A stretch of DNA of 64,000 nucleotides. Source: Natrinema sp. CBA1119 (GTDB lineage Archaea; Halobacteriota; Halobacteria; Halobacteriales; Natrialbaceae). The notes beneath the pieces are model-generated. The model searched no databases, had not been told where the DNA came from, and was given only the letters and a program-made list of their open reading frames with translations. The stretch lies in assembly GCF_002572525.1 (NCBI RefSeq), contig NZ_PDBS01000001.1, positions 2,232,001-2,296,000 on the forward strand, written 5' to 3'. The first letter of the stretch is position 1, and each line of letters opens with the position of its first letter. A program made the position numbers and the translations under genes. Of this stretch, positions 8,836 to 18,208 are shown one piece after another.

Positions 8836-10173
8836 TTAATCCTGAACGTTTCCGCGCCGGCGCAGCCACTCGAGTGCGACCGCGCCACCGGCGAGGCCGG
8901 CGACGCCGGTGAAGCCGGGGATCGGATCGTTCCCGTCCGCCCCGCCGACCGGGGCGGGCTCGGTCGGGAACGTGTAGAGCGCCCCCTCGAGCGACGTATT
9001 CGGGATCCCTTCGGTACTGCTCGCGATGAACGTCTCGCCGGGCTCGAGGACGCGGGCCGTCCAGAACCCGGTTTCCTCGGTATTCCGCCACTCGGCGAGC
9101 AGTTCGGGTGCGGCGGGATCGGACACGTCGTGGATCTTCACGCCGGCTCGGTACCACGACGAGTAGAGCCGACCGTCGCGAAGCTCGAAGTTGTGCGAGG
9201 TCGTCCACATGCCGCCGGGTTTAGATTCGTCATCCGCCCGCGGGGCGTCGATCGACCCCCGATGGACGGGTGCAGCGGAATCACTCACGTCGTAGAGGTC
9301 GATTCCACCCGGTCGATCCGGCTCCGCGCCACCGGTCGCCCAGGCCTCCCTGCCGACCGCCATGAGATCGCCGCCGTCGTTCACCGCAGCGTAATGGTCG
9401 TTCCCGGGCAGTCCGTAGACGGCATCCCGCCAGTCGTCGATCGCGCGCTCCGCCTCGAGCGTGGTGTCCCGGACGTGGGAGATGGACGCCGGCTCGGTCG
9501 GCTCGCTGACGTCGAGCAGATAGGTGCCGGCGTTCCAACAGGGGAGGTAAGCGATCCCATCCTGCACGTACACGTCGTGGATGTAGCGGGCGAGCCAGTG
9601 GACGTCGCGCCAGCCGGGTTCGTGATCCAGCAGCGACCAGGCACCGATCTGCGAAATATCGTCGCCGCCGACATCGAAAATCACGAGCCGGTTCCTTTCT
9701 TCACCGTTCTCGACGACGTACAGCGATTCGTCCTCGAGATAACAGTTGTGGACGTGGTAGCCGGTCCGATGTTCACCGACCGGCTCGGGGTTTTCGGGAT
9801 CACTGACGTCGTAACAGCGGAACCCGGCGACGCTGGATCTCTGGTTGGCCGGCCCCGCGACGACCAGCAGGTCACCGTCGACCGAGACGTCGAGGATCTC
9901 GGTCATCGTCTCGCCCTCGAGTTGGATGTCACGGTCCACCGCGAGGAGCGTTGGCTCGGCGGGATCGCTCACGTCCACGGTCGCGAACCCGAACGTGGCA
10001 GAGACGTAGGCGGTCTCTCCGTCGTCCCCGACGACGGCTTCCGCTGCACCGGTGATGGGGAGTCGGCCGAGGGGCTCGATCGTCGCTTGCCCTCGAACGG
10101 TCCCGACAACTCCCGGGATGGATAGGCTAAGACCGGCAACGCCGCTCGTTTGCAGCACCGCTCGCCGCTTCAT
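8836..10173 (-). CDS. Exported LVIVD-repeat beta-propeller protein with PGF-CTERM anchor
   Basis: A 445-residue exported protein. It starts with a Tat signal (MKRRAVLQTSG plus hydrophobic core). The body has repeated DVSDPxxP units, for example TVDVSDPAEPTLLAV and CYDVSDPENPEPVG, the LVIVD repeats expected to form a beta-propeller. The C-terminus ends in PIPGFTGVAGLAGGA, a hydrophobic stretch and LRRRG. That matches a PGF-CTERM sorting signal, which archaeosortase A removes while attaching lipid to the protein. It should therefore be a lipid-anchored cell-surface protein. Ligand and function are unknown. Confidence 0.85.
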   Translation of the reverse strand: MKRRAVLQTSGVAGLSLSIPGVVGTVRGQATIEPLGRLPITGAAEAVVGDDGETAYVSATFGFATVDVSDPAEPTLLAVDRDIQLEGETMTEILDVSVDGDLLVVAGPANQRSSVAGFRCYDVSDPENPEPVGEHRTGYHVHNCYLEDESLYVVENGEERNRLVIFDVGGDDISQIGAWSLLDHEPGWRDVHWLARYIHDVYVQDGIAYLPCWNAGTYLLDVSEPTEPASISHVRDTTLEAERAIDDWRDAVYGLPGNDHYAAVNDGGDLMAVGREAWATGGAEPDRPGGIDLYDVSDSAAPVHRGSIDAPRADDESKPGGMWTTSHNFELRDGRLYSSWYRAGVKIHDVSDPAAPELLAEWRNTEETGFWTARVLEPGETFIASSTEGIPNTSLEGALYTFPTEPAPVGGADGNDPIPGFTGVAGLAGGAVALEWLRRRGNVQD

Positions 10174-10274
10174 GGATAGAGCAGCATCGTACAGCTACAT
10201 AGAAGTGGCCACTCGAGCGCGCGAGCAGAAACAGATGCGTACGTGAGTCCAGAAAGCAGCCATCCGCGAGCGGC

Positions 10275-11252
10275 TCAGCGGCGCAGCCGTCGCCGGTCGC
10301 CGGTCCCTTCGGTCATGGCGCTGGCGAGCGCCCCTTCGACGACGACGTCGTCGCCGAGTTCGGTGAGGCGGATCTCGGGGACGTTCGTCATCACCATCTC
10401 CGCGACGCGCTCGCGAATCGGGTCGACGACGAGTTCCTCGTTGTGCAACGCGACCGCGCCGCCGACGGAGACGACGATCGGCGCGAACGCGTGGACCACG
10501 TTGGTCACGCCGATCGCGTTCCAGTGGGCGAGCTGTTCGATGACGTAATCGGCCAGCTCGTCCTCGCCGGCGAGATCGAAGACGTCCTTCGCCGTGAAAT
10601 CCGGCCCCTCGAGCGGGAGGTCGGTCGAGATCGTCGGATCGTCGTCGGCGAGCAGTCGGGCGTAGTCGGGGATGGCGTTGCCGGAGCAGTAGGCCTCCCA
10701 GTGACCGTCGTGGCCGCACCCACAGGTCAGCCGACCGCGGGGATCGACGACGTAGTGGCCGACCTCGCCGGCGTTGCCGTCCCAGCCGCTCGTGATCCGG
10801 CCGTCGGAGCAGACGCCGGCACCGATCCCAGAGGAGATGGTGATGTAGACCATGTCGTCCGGGTTGCTGGCGGCGTGAAACCGCTCGCCGATGACGCCCG
10901 CGGTGGTGTCGTTGTGGAGGTAGACGTCGTCGCTGTCGATCAGCTTCGCGATCGGTCCCGTCAGCGGAATTCGATCGATCGAGTCCGGCAAGTTGGCCGG
11001 ATCGATCACTGTTCCCTCCGCGAGATCGAACGGACCGATCGAGCCGATCCCGGCGGCGGCGATCCGCTTGGGATCGACATCGGCCTCGCCACAGGCGTCG
11101 CGAAGCGTTCGAAGAACACCCTCCGTCACGTCGATGCCCGTCGGCCCGCGCGGTGTCGACCGGCGGCTCGCACCGACCGTCGTCCCGTCGGCCTCGGCGA
11201 CGACGGCCCGGACGTTGGTCGCACCGAGGTCGACGCCCGCATAGTAGACCAT
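10275..11252 (-). CDS. ROK family sugar kinase, probable glucokinase
   Basis: A 325-residue ROK kinase that should phosphorylate a hexose with ATP. The N-terminal phosphate motif is GVDLGATNVRAVVAE. The sugar-binding helix contains HNDTTAGVIGERF, followed by GIGAGVCSDG and the ExGH motif NAGEVGHYVVD. The ROK zinc-binding signature is CGCGHDGHWE, with a His where bacterial members usually have Cys (CxCGxxGC), a small deviation that may alter metal binding. It is a stand-alone gene. Glucose as substrate is likely from family membership but not proven by sequence. Confidence 0.85.
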   Translation of the reverse strand: MVYYAGVDLGATNVRAVVAEADGTTVGASRRSTPRGPTGIDVTEGVLRTLRDACGEADVDPKRIAAAGIGSIGPFDLAEGTVIDPANLPDSIDRIPLTGPIAKLIDSDDVYLHNDTTAGVIGERFHAASNPDDMVYITISSGIGAGVCSDGRITSGWDGNAGEVGHYVVDPRGRLTCGCGHDGHWEAYCSGNAIPDYARLLADDDPTISTDLPLEGPDFTAKDVFDLAGEDELADYVIEQLAHWNAIGVTNVVHAFAPIVVSVGGAVALHNEELVVDPIRERVAEMVMTNVPEIRLTELGDDVVVEGALASAMTEGTGDRRRLRR

Positions 11253-11464
11253 GCTGTCCTAGAGACGACCGCGGCCGTACTTAACTACCCAGATTATACT
11301 CGACAACGAGTAGCGATTTCGATACGTTGTGGTATCGATAGCGAGCGCCGCGGTTGCGTCTATCGGCGGCGACGACGGTGTGGCGGCGGTGATGGCGACG
11401 ACGATAGCAATTCCCTCGGCGATCCGGCAACATATGTATGCCACTTCGTAACGTATGCCATCGT

Positions 11465-11896
11465 ATGGCTACCGACGACACGTTCCCGGAATCAGCGGCC
11501 GAATCGGAGCCGAACCCCGCGCTGTCCGAGACGGAACTCGAGGCCCTTCACGAGGTCGAACTGGGGCTCGAGTGGGCCCAGCGCGCCCAGGGCTGTCTGC
11601 TCGAGTTCCACCACGCGACGGGCCACGGCATGGATCACCTCTCCCGGGCCGAGGAGTTGCTCAGGGCGGCCGGCCGCGACGACCTCGCGGGGGCGATTCG
11701 GGCTGACCTCCTTCCCCACGGCGTCGTCGACGAGGACCGGTGGTCATACGACGTCCTCGAGAACTTCCAGGAGAGCCTGCTGGCCGAGACGCGGTCGCTC
11801 GAGCGACGGATTCGACGGGAGTTGGCCGACGGGGAGCGCCACGTCCGCGAGCGCCGACAGGAGCGAGCGTGGAAGCGACGCGCTGATGAGCTGTGA
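11465..11896 (+). CDS. Conserved haloarchaeal helical protein of unknown function
   Basis: A 143-residue acidic protein, predicted mostly helical. It has a GLEWAQRAQGCLLEFHH segment, the motif HATGHGMDHLSRAEELLR, then WSYDVLENFQESLL and a basic C-terminus rich in Arg (RRIRRELADGERHV). The clustered His residues (HH, H, H) with nearby Glu could bind metal, which is speculative. The ATG at 11465 follows an ATG at 11438, and the later start better matches the acidic N-terminus typical of the lineage. No domain was recognised and the neighbours give no clue. Confidence 0.7.
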   Translation: MATDDTFPESAAESEPNPALSETELEALHEVELGLEWAQRAQGCLLEFHHATGHGMDHLSRAEELLRAAGRDDLAGAIRADLLPHGVVDEDRWSYDVLENFQESLLAETRSLERRIRRELADGERHVRERRQERAWKRRADEL

Positions 11897-11951
11897 GGAG
11901 ACCGAAGAAAGCGGCGCGGTGGATCGGCGGTGAGTCCCGCGATGTGGGTCG

Positions 11952-12416
11952 CTACTCCATTACGTCGAGATCGCGGAAGTAGGTGACCGGGCAGGGGGCC
12001 TGCAGGATGATCTCCTGGGAGACGGAACCGAGAACGGCCTTTTCGGCGGGTGAACGTCGCCGACCGCCGACGACCATTCGATCCGCATCGACGTCGATCG
12101 CCATATCGACGACTTTGGAACTGACCTCGCCGAGTGCACCTTTGATTTCGTAGTCGACGCCGGCCTCCTCGAAGCGCTCGGCGAGTTCGGGAACCGGTGC
12201 GCGCCGGGCGGCGACCTCATCGGGGTCGACATCCTCGACGCGGGCCTCAAGATCGAGGTCGTCGTGGACGTCCTCGTACTCGTCTTTCGTGAAGGCGTGG
12301 CCGATAACGACCGTGGCACCGAGGGGATCGGCGATCTCGAGAACCGTTTCGGCGAGCTCCGGTGCGCGTACTGTGTCCATCGGTCCGACTGCGAGAAGTA
12401 CTGTATCGATTGCCAT
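11952..12416 (-). CDS. Universal stress protein family (UspA)
   Basis: A 154-residue single Usp domain. It begins MAIDTVLLAVGP and ends with VGGRRRSPAEKAVLGSVSQEILLQ-like sequence (exact: SQEIILQ) and CPVTYFRD. The ATP-binding Usp motif G-x2-G-x9-G-S is recognisable as GGRRRSPAEKAVLGS. Its closest relative in the window is the Usp at 12633-13094, which shares the same start and tail, so the pair is a recent duplication separated by a palindromic repeat. Confidence 0.88.
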   Translation of the reverse strand: MAIDTVLLAVGPMDTVRAPELAETVLEIADPLGATVVIGHAFTKDEYEDVHDDLDLEARVEDVDPDEVAARRAPVPELAERFEEAGVDYEIKGALGEVSSKVVDMAIDVDADRMVVGGRRRSPAEKAVLGSVSQEIILQAPCPVTYFRDLDVME

Positions 12417-12482
12417 ACCGGCACACTGTTCGGGCCATCCGCTTAAGTATTCTCGTCGTTGCAGTATTCGAGGAACGACGCG

Positions 12483-12569
12483 TGATACGGACTGCTGTCA
12501 GTCATTTCCGATGCGATCGAGATACGACCCGCGGTCGCAACGGTAAATCGTTACAGCAGACCGTATGAG
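12483..12569. repeat. Palindromic repeat family B, copy 1
   Basis: An 87 bp imperfect palindrome from TGATACGGACTGCTGTCA to TTACAGCAGACCGTATGAG. Its interior is diverged compared with the copy at 45861. It lies between the two Usp genes. Confidence 0.75.
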
Positions 12570-12632
12570 TGGCCGGGAACCCCCGCTCTCCGCCGACGCG
12601 CTGTCGCTCGAGGGCGGACCGGCGGCGATCGA

Positions 12633-13094
12633 TCAGTCCTCGAATTCCTCGCTCCGGACGAAGGTGACGGGGCACGGCGCCGAGAGCAGTACTTCCTGGG
12701 CCGTCGAGCCGAAGACGGCCTTCCCCGTCGGCGATCGACGCCGTCCGCCGACGACGACCCGGTCGGCACCGGTGCTCGTGGCCAGATCGATGATCGACGG
12801 CCCGTGTTCCCCGACCGCGCCACGGATCTCGTAGTCGACATCGTGTTCGTCCAGGACGGCCTGCAGATCGTGGATCGTCGAGTGGCGCGACGCGACCGCG
12901 TCGGGGTCGATCTCGTCGACGGTCCGGTCGAAGTCGAGGCGGTCGAGCACCTGGCTGTACTCGTCGCTGGTGAACACGTGTGCGAGGATGACTGTCGCCC
13001 CGGCGGGTTTCGCGACCTCGAGGACCGCTTCGGCCAGTTGGTCGCTGCGGTCTGCGTCACCGGGTCCGACTGCGAGTAACACTGTGTCTAGCAT
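12633..13094 (-). CDS. Universal stress protein family (UspA)
   Basis: A 153-residue single-domain Usp, paralogous to the gene at 11952-12416: both start with DTVLLAVGP and end with a GGRRRSPxxKAVxGS nucleotide-binding loop plus APCPVTFxR. Usp proteins bind ATP or act as stress-related dimers, and the exact role is unknown. Both copies lie on the minus strand with their own upstream regions. Confidence 0.88.
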   Translation of the reverse strand: MLDTVLLAVGPGDADRSDQLAEAVLEVAKPAGATVILAHVFTSDEYSQVLDRLDFDRTVDEIDPDAVASRHSTIHDLQAVLDEHDVDYEIRGAVGEHGPSIIDLATSTGADRVVVGGRRRSPTGKAVFGSTAQEVLLSAPCPVTFVRSEEFED

Positions 13095-13294
13095 GGATGA
13101 CGGATTGACCGCACACCACCGTAAATCCGCGGGTCGCCGAACATGGACGTTAATCGCAGAACACGCACGTACGCAGGTCGCGAAACGCGAGCGCGAGTCA
13201 CGGAATGCGATCGCGCGTCACGAAACACCGGCCGTCGCCGGCGAGTACAACCCGTTCCGGACGGTTTTTCCGCTCTGTCGTCGACTACGGACGC

Positions 13295-14035
13295 ATGGAC
13301 GGACCCGATCTCACGGGGCGAACGGTCCTCGTCACGGGCAGCGCGAAAGGCGTCGGGCGCGAACTGCTGTTGGCGACGGCCGAGCGCGGCGCGGCGACGG
13401 CGGTCCACTACCACACCAGCGCCGAGGCGGCCCGCGACGTGGCCGAGACGGCCCGCGACCGCGGTGCGAGCGCGGCGATGACGGTTCAGGGCGACGTCAC
13501 CGATCCCGAGAGCGTCGACGGACTCTTCGCGGCGGTCGAAGCCGAACTCGGGAGCGTCGACGTGCTGGTCAACAACGTCGGTGACTTCGCGCCCGCCCAC
13601 TGGGCCGACCTCGAGTTCGAGGCCTGGAACCGCGTCCTCGAGACGAATCTCAACGGGACCTACCTCTGTTCGAAGCGAGCGCTGCTCGGAATGCGTGAGA
13701 GCGAGTACGGCCGGATCGTGAACATCGGCTACGCCTCGAGCGAGCAGGGACTCGTCAGTCCGAAGAACTTCCCCTATTTCGTGGCCAAGAAGGGAATATT
13801 GATGTTCACGCGCATGCTCGCGGCCGACACGCAGGACGACGGGATCACGGTCAACGCCATTTCTCCGTACGTCGTCGAGAACTCCGACGAATTCCCCGAG
13901 GAACTGCCTCGCGATCGGCCCGCGAGCTTCGAGGACCTGATCGCGCCGCTGTACTTCTACCTCGACCCCGACAGCGGCTACGTCAGCGGGGAGAACCTCG
14001 AGGTCGACGGCGGCTGGTTGCCTGAAACAGTGTGA
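13295..14035 (+). CDS. Short-chain dehydrogenase/reductase
   Basis: A 246-residue classical SDR. The NAD(P)-binding motif is TGSAKGVG at residues 11-18, followed by NNVGD, the catalytic serine region (YASSEQG) and YFVAKKG (YxxxK). The C-terminal PGG-type region is SGYVSGENLEVDGGW. An Arg or His is absent after beta-2 (VHYHTSAEA), so cofactor preference is unclear. It resembles 3-oxoacyl-ACP reductase-type enzymes, but the substrate cannot be told. The ATG at 13295 starts directly at the conserved domain. The frame's upstream extension is not protein-like. Confidence 0.88.
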   Translation: MDGPDLTGRTVLVTGSAKGVGRELLLATAERGAATAVHYHTSAEAARDVAETARDRGASAAMTVQGDVTDPESVDGLFAAVEAELGSVDVLVNNVGDFAPAHWADLEFEAWNRVLETNLNGTYLCSKRALLGMRESEYGRIVNIGYASSEQGLVSPKNFPYFVAKKGILMFTRMLAADTQDDGITVNAISPYVVENSDEFPEELPRDRPASFEDLIAPLYFYLDPDSGYVSGENLEVDGGWLPETV

Positions 14036-14146
14036 TCGTTACAGTGAGGATCGATATGAGTGCAGAGGAAGGTGGATCAGAGGCGCAATTCAGAAAGAAT
14101 CCATCATTCAGAAGCTTTTTCATGTACCGGATGAGGGATTAGTTAT

Positions 14147-14551
14147 ATGGGAAAGAGACCGATTGAGATAATTCTAAGTACCGCCGTTATTTTCATGGCT
14201 GGTTTCATCCTCTGGCCACCTCGCGATACCATCTGGCAGTGGTGGACAGTGATAGCTGAAGGGCCGGAAAGGGGTCTGATAGCGCTAGTAGTATTGATCG
14301 GACTATCTGCGGCAACTGGTCTCGGACTGTCGACGGTCGGTAACGTTCGTCCGTCTAGTTTACTTACCGGCGGTATTCTGGCTTTCATTGCCGGGATGGC
14401 ACTGATAAGTCTCATCATTTCGCCAGATAGTCCATCACATTTCCTTCTGTATGGGTTTATTCTTGTACTCATTTTCCTCGGAGCCGCCATCGGATACGTA
14501 GTTCGTTCCAACGACAAATCACAGTCGAGTAAACGGACTGGATCCGCCTAA
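14147..14551 (+). CDS. Four-helix membrane protein of unknown function
   Basis: A 134-residue protein with four hydrophobic segments (about residues 7-22, 43-62, 71-91 and 99-117) and a short basic tail. Its codon use is clearly less GC-rich than both neighbours, and the spacers on both sides are also AT-richer, which suggests acquisition by transfer. No family recognised. It has its own short upstream region after the SDR gene. Confidence 0.6.
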   Translation: MGKRPIEIILSTAVIFMAGFILWPPRDTIWQWWTVIAEGPERGLIALVVLIGLSAATGLGLSTVGNVRPSSLLTGGILAFIAGMALISLIISPDSPSHFLLYGFILVLIFLGAAIGYVVRSNDKSQSSKRTGSA

Positions 14552-14666
14552 CGGCTCCTGTCAGGACGGATCTTTTTCCGCTGTCTCTGTCGACGCAACG
14601 AGATCGAACCTTCACTGCCGGTTGGCGACAAGCGCCGTCAAGTAACCGGTCGCAGTCGAACGGCGT

Positions 14667-15359
14667 TCAACCGACCGTTCTGAGAATATTCCGGAGGGTC
14701 GCGGGACCGTTCCTCACGAGCGCTCGCGGAAATCGTCTCCGAGGCGACCTGAGCGCCGCCCGGAGGACGGCGCTCTCGTTCTCCGTGATCCCCGCCCCGT
14801 GCCCGACGAGGACGCGCTCCGGCTCGAGGTCGTTCAGTTGGCGCGGCGGCCTAAGCCGACGCAACAACTGTAAGCCGAGTCGTTCCTCCCCGATCAGGAA
14901 CGAATCGATCGTCCCCAGCGAATCGGGAACGATGAGGGTTCCGCTGGCCTCGTGAGAGAGGATCACCTCGTCCCAGACGGAAAACGGTCGACTGGGAATC
15001 GCGCGAATACTCGAGTCCGGGAACGAGCCACTGTAGCGCTCGAGCGGCGCGTCGATGCGCTGCTCGACGCGTCCCATCCAGTCGGGAACGGAGACGGGGA
15101 CGTCGTACCGGTCTGCGAACACGTCGGCGTCACGGGAGTGCCAACACGAGAGGACGGCGACGCCGGCGACCGCACCGAAATCCGCCAGCACGCGATCGAT
15201 ATCGGGAGCGTCTAACGGATCGAGAAGCCAGACCCCGTCGGCCGTTCGAATCGCGTGGCTCACGCGCTGGCCGCCTTCTTCGGGATGGGCCATCCAACTT
15301 ACCCCGTCGGACCAGTCGGTGCATATCTGCGCGCCCGCCGATTCGCCGCGATCGAACAT
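14667..15359 (-). CDS. Metallo-beta-lactamase-like fold protein lacking the usual metal motif
   Basis: A 230-residue protein starting MFDRGESAG. It resembles haloarchaeal MBL-fold hypothetical proteins: SHAIRTADGVWLLDPLDAP near the start, then AVLSCWHSRDADVFADRYDVPV where an HxHxDH motif normally sits (here WHSRDAD, incomplete), then SHEASGTLIVPDSLGT and LVGHGAGI. Loss of metal ligands suggests no canonical hydrolase activity. An upstream in-frame start exists at 15458, but the sequence before 15359 is not domain-like. It is divergent from the MOSC gene. Confidence 0.65.
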   Translation of the reverse strand: MFDRGESAGAQICTDWSDGVSWMAHPEEGGQRVSHAIRTADGVWLLDPLDAPDIDRVLADFGAVAGVAVLSCWHSRDADVFADRYDVPVSVPDWMGRVEQRIDAPLERYSGSFPDSSIRAIPSRPFSVWDEVILSHEASGTLIVPDSLGTIDSFLIGEERLGLQLLRRLRPPRQLNDLEPERVLVGHGAGITENESAVLRAALRSPRRRFPRALVRNGPATLRNILRTVG

Positions 15360-15495
15360 CGCTATCGGTTCCTCTCGAGGCCGCTTCCATAATTCTCTCG
15401 CCGACGGATCACTGCTCGAAATGATCGACCCGAGATCGCGGCCGCTCGCGGAGCGCATCGAACACTATACTTCGACCGCGGCCGTCTCCGTCCCC

Positions 15496-15960
15496 ATGCC
15501 ATCGACGGGAACAGTCCGAGCGATCCACGTCGCGCCGGAACAGGGAGCACCGACGGAACGTGTCGATCGCGTCCGAGCTGTCGCCGGGTGCGGCCTCGAG
15601 GGCGATCGCTACTATCGCGCCGACGGCACGTTCGCCGACCGCGAGGGCAGCGACGTTACGCTCATCGAAAGCGAGGCGCTGGCCGGGGTCGAACGCGACT
15701 ACGAGATCGACCTCGAGCCCGGCGTTCACCGCCGGAATCTGACGACCGAGGGGATCGCACTGAATCATCTGGTCGACGTGCAGTTCCGGATCGGCGAGGT
15801 CGTCTGCGAGGGAGTCGAACTCTGCGAACCGTGTTCGTCCCTCGAGTCCCACCTCGCGGAAAATGGGATCCGGGAAGCGCTGGTTCACCGCGGCGGACTC
15901 CGAGCGCGGATCCTCGAGGGAGCCACGGTGGCGACCGGCGATCGAGTCGAACGGATCTAG
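15496..15960 (+). CDS. MOSC domain protein
   Basis: A 154-residue single MOSC domain, the C-terminal domain found in molybdenum cofactor sulfurases and in YiiM-type enzymes. It contains EGDRYY, LIESEALAG, the RRNLTTEGIALNHLV block and the CEPCSSLE segment carrying a conserved cysteine thought to bind sulfur or metal. It ends with RGGLRARILEG. Family members move sulfur or reduce N-hydroxylated bases with molybdenum cofactor. The adjacent YqcI/YcgG gene makes an N-oxygenation context conceivable, which is an inference. The plus ATG at 15496 begins at the domain edge. Confidence 0.88.
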   Translation: MPSTGTVRAIHVAPEQGAPTERVDRVRAVAGCGLEGDRYYRADGTFADREGSDVTLIESEALAGVERDYEIDLEPGVHRRNLTTEGIALNHLVDVQFRIGEVVCEGVELCEPCSSLESHLAENGIREALVHRGGLRARILEGATVATGDRVERI

Positions 15961-16051
15961 CGCTTCTTCTCCATAATACCCTACATATGTACCGATAGCC
16001 CGCACCCGCGAAAACAAAACCTACATTTTCCCGGAGTACAAGTGAGAACTG

Positions 16052-16849
16052 ATGAACGAGTCTGGGATCCAGTCGCTGATGGATCAGGAAACGCTCGACC
16101 GGCGCGTTCGGACCGGAGCGGCCCCCCAGTGGGTCGCCGATCACTGGCAGTCGTTTCGCGATGGACTGCTCGGCGAGCGAAACGAGACGCCGTTTCCGTG
16201 CTTCTTCGGGGCCGAGTCGGTGCAAAACGGCGACCCGCTCTACACGGCAGTGCCGTCGCTGAGCGACGCCGACGCACTGCTGACGCTGCGGGATCGCATC
16301 CTCGAGTACCTCGCGGTCCGCGAAGAGCACTCGGCCCGCGCGTCGCTGGTGACGTTCTTCAAGCCGCCGGAACGACCGCTGTCCGAGCGGGAGTACCATC
16401 GGACGCTATGGCACATCCTGCAGACGCTGCACCTCCACGATCCCGAGCCCTGGCCCGCGGACATCCCCACCGACCCCGACGATCCCTACTGGGAGTTCTG
16501 TCTCGGCGGCGAGCCCATGTTCCCGACCTGTCGGGCGCCCTTCTACGAGCACCGAAAGAGCCGCTACTGTCCCGTCGGCCTCGAGATCACGTTCCAGCCG
16601 CGGGCGCTGTTCGAGACCCTCGGCGTGACCGGTGATACCGAGGCCGGCCAACACGCTCGCGACGTCATTCAGGGGCGCCTCGAGGACTACGACGGAGTCT
16701 GTCCGCACGCCGATCTCGGGGACTGGGGCGTCGAGGGCGACCGGGAGTGGCCCCAGTATATGCTCTCGGCGGACGACGAGCAAGCGCCGTCGACCTGTCC
16801 GATCACGATCACTCGAGCCCATCCGAAACCCGCCGCACAGCTCCCATGA
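16052..16849 (+). CDS. YqcI/YcgG family protein (GntA-like heme-dependent N-hydroxylase family)
   Basis: A 265-residue protein of the YqcI/YcgG family. Conserved blocks are [55 protein letters not shown] and the heme-ligand region [22 protein letters not shown]. The best-studied relative, GntA, is a heme enzyme that N-hydroxylates a guanidino compound, so an oxygenase role is likely, but substrate identity is unknown. Its stop overlaps the start of the next gene (ATGA), linking it to an isochorismatase-type hydrolase. No signal peptide. Confidence 0.85.
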   Translation: MNESGIQSLMDQETLDRRVRTGAAPQWVADHWQSFRDGLLGERNETPFPCFFGAESVQNGDPLYTAVPSLSDADALLTLRDRILEYLAVREEHSARASLVTFFKPPERPLSEREYHRTLWHILQTLHLHDPEPWPADIPTDPDDPYWEFCLGGEPMFPTCRAPFYEHRKSRYCPVGLEITFQPRALFETLGVTGDTEAGQHARDVIQGRLEDYDGVCPHADLGDWGVEGDREWPQYMLSADDEQAPSTCPITITRAHPKPAAQLP

Positions 16850-17448
16850 CGGACGCCGAAGCGGAGGTGGGTGTCGACGACGCGGCCCTCGACCGCGACC
16901 GACTCCGGAACGCCGTCCTCGTGCCGATCGACTTCCAGCGGGGGTTCGACGACCCCTCGTGGGGCGACCGCAACAATCCCGACGCCGAGGCGAACGCGGC
17001 GCGCCTGCTCGAGCACTGGCGCGATCGAACCCGACCGATCGTCCACGTTCGCCACGATTCGACGGAGCCCGGTTCCCCGCTCCGCGGCGACGAGCCCGGC
17101 TTCGCGTTCACGCCCGAAACGGCACCGCTCGAGGGCGAGCCGACGGTCGTGAAGTCGGTCAACAGCGCGTTCATCGGAACGGATCTCGAGACGTGGCTGC
17201 GCGATCGCGGCCTCGAGACGGTCGTCCTCGTGGGACTCACGACGGACCACTGCGTCTCCACGACGGCGCGGATGGCGGAGAACCTCGGCTTCGATCCGAT
17301 CGTCGTCAGCGACGCCACCGCGACGTTCGAGCGCGCGTTCGACGGCGAAACCTTCGACGCGGAGACGGTCCACCGCACGGCCCTGACTCACCTCGAGGGA
17401 GAGTTCGCCGACGTGGCGACGACCGCCGAACTTCTCGGCGAGGGCTGA
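16846..17448 (+). CDS. Isochorismatase-like cysteine hydrolase
   Basis: A 200-residue cysteine hydrolase. The catalytic triad is recognisable as Asp in [11 protein letters not shown], Lys in [10 protein letters not shown] and Cys in [18 protein letters not shown]. Members hydrolyse amides such as nicotinamide, ureido or carbamoyl compounds, or isochorismate. It is translationally coupled to the YqcI/YcgG gene by an ATGA overlap, so the two probably act on the same pathway. The stop TGA is the first three bases of a family B palindromic repeat. Confidence 0.9.
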   Translation: MTDAEAEVGVDDAALDRDRLRNAVLVPIDFQRGFDDPSWGDRNNPDAEANAARLLEHWRDRTRPIVHVRHDSTEPGSPLRGDEPGFAFTPETAPLEGEPTVVKSVNSAFIGTDLETWLRDRGLETVVLVGLTTDHCVSTTARMAENLGFDPIVVSDATATFERAFDGETFDAETVHRTALTHLEGEFADVATTAELLGEG

Positions 17449-17532
17449 TACGGTCTGTTGTACCGATGTACCGGAGTAACCGAAGGACGGTTCCGGGTTG
17501 CTCCGGAACTGACTGACAGCAGTCCGTCTGAG
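17446..17532. repeat. Palindromic repeat family B, copy 2
   Basis: An 87 bp element from TGATACGGTCTGTTGTAC to CAGCAGTCCGTCTGAG, with a stem CCGGAGTAACC/GGTTGCTCCGG inside. Its first triplet is the stop codon of the isochorismatase-like gene. Confidence 0.75.
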
Positions 17533-17623
17533 TCGCTCGCTTCCGATCGGCTCGAGTCGAGAGCCGTTTCGATTCGCGACAGTCCGCAGTACAGTTATGT
17601 TTCGCCTTCTCTCACGGCTACCT

Positions 17624-18109
17624 ATGCGAGTCGCAGTCGCCGGGACGTTCGGGCCGCTCCACGACGGGCATCGAACCCTGCTCGAGCACGCGCTCCGGTT
17701 TGGCGAGGACGGTGTCGTCGTCGCACTGACCAGCGACGAGTTGGCCGTCGAGACCCGCCACGACCCCCGTCCGATCCCGTCGTTCGAGGAGCGAACCCGG
17801 ACCGTGACCGACGCGATCGGCGAGATCGACGAGTGGGATCGCGACATCGAAATCCGCACCCTCGAGACCGAGTACGGGATCGCGACCGACGAGCCGTCGA
17901 TCGACGCGCTGGTGGTCTCCCCCGAGACGGCCCCCGAACTCGAGGCGATCAACGGATTGCGGCGCGAGCAGGGGTTCGAATCGCTGTCGGGGATCGTCGC
18001 ACCGTACGTCTACGCCGACGACGGCGACCGGATCTCGTCGACCCGGATCGTCGCGGGGGAGATCGACGAACACGGACGCGTCCTCGAGTCCCAGCGTGGC
18101 AGTCGATAG
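17624..18109 (+). CDS. coaD: CoaD-like phosphopantetheine adenylyltransferase
   Basis: A 161-residue nucleotidyltransferase. The signature GTFGPLHDGHRTLLEHA contains the (T/H)xGH motif, and ISSTRIVAGEID is the C-terminal SSTR motif. The archaeal enzyme adenylates 4'-phosphopantetheine to dephospho-CoA. It complements the dephospho-CoA kinase gene at 35787 in the same CoA pathway. The start ATG at 17624 places the motif at residue 7, as usual. Confidence 0.88.
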   Translation: MRVAVAGTFGPLHDGHRTLLEHALRFGEDGVVVALTSDELAVETRHDPRPIPSFEERTRTVTDAIGEIDEWDRDIEIRTLETEYGIATDEPSIDALVVSPETAPELEAINGLRREQGFESLSGIVAPYVYADDGDRISSTRIVAGEIDEHGRVLESQRGSR

Positions 18110-18208
18110 CCACGGTCCGTCCCGAGAGTCTTATCCCCCACGATCTGTCGGCCCGGACGGCCGTCGGTGTCACAATAGTAATGGATGGGGAGACAGTCAG
18201 TGTAGGTG

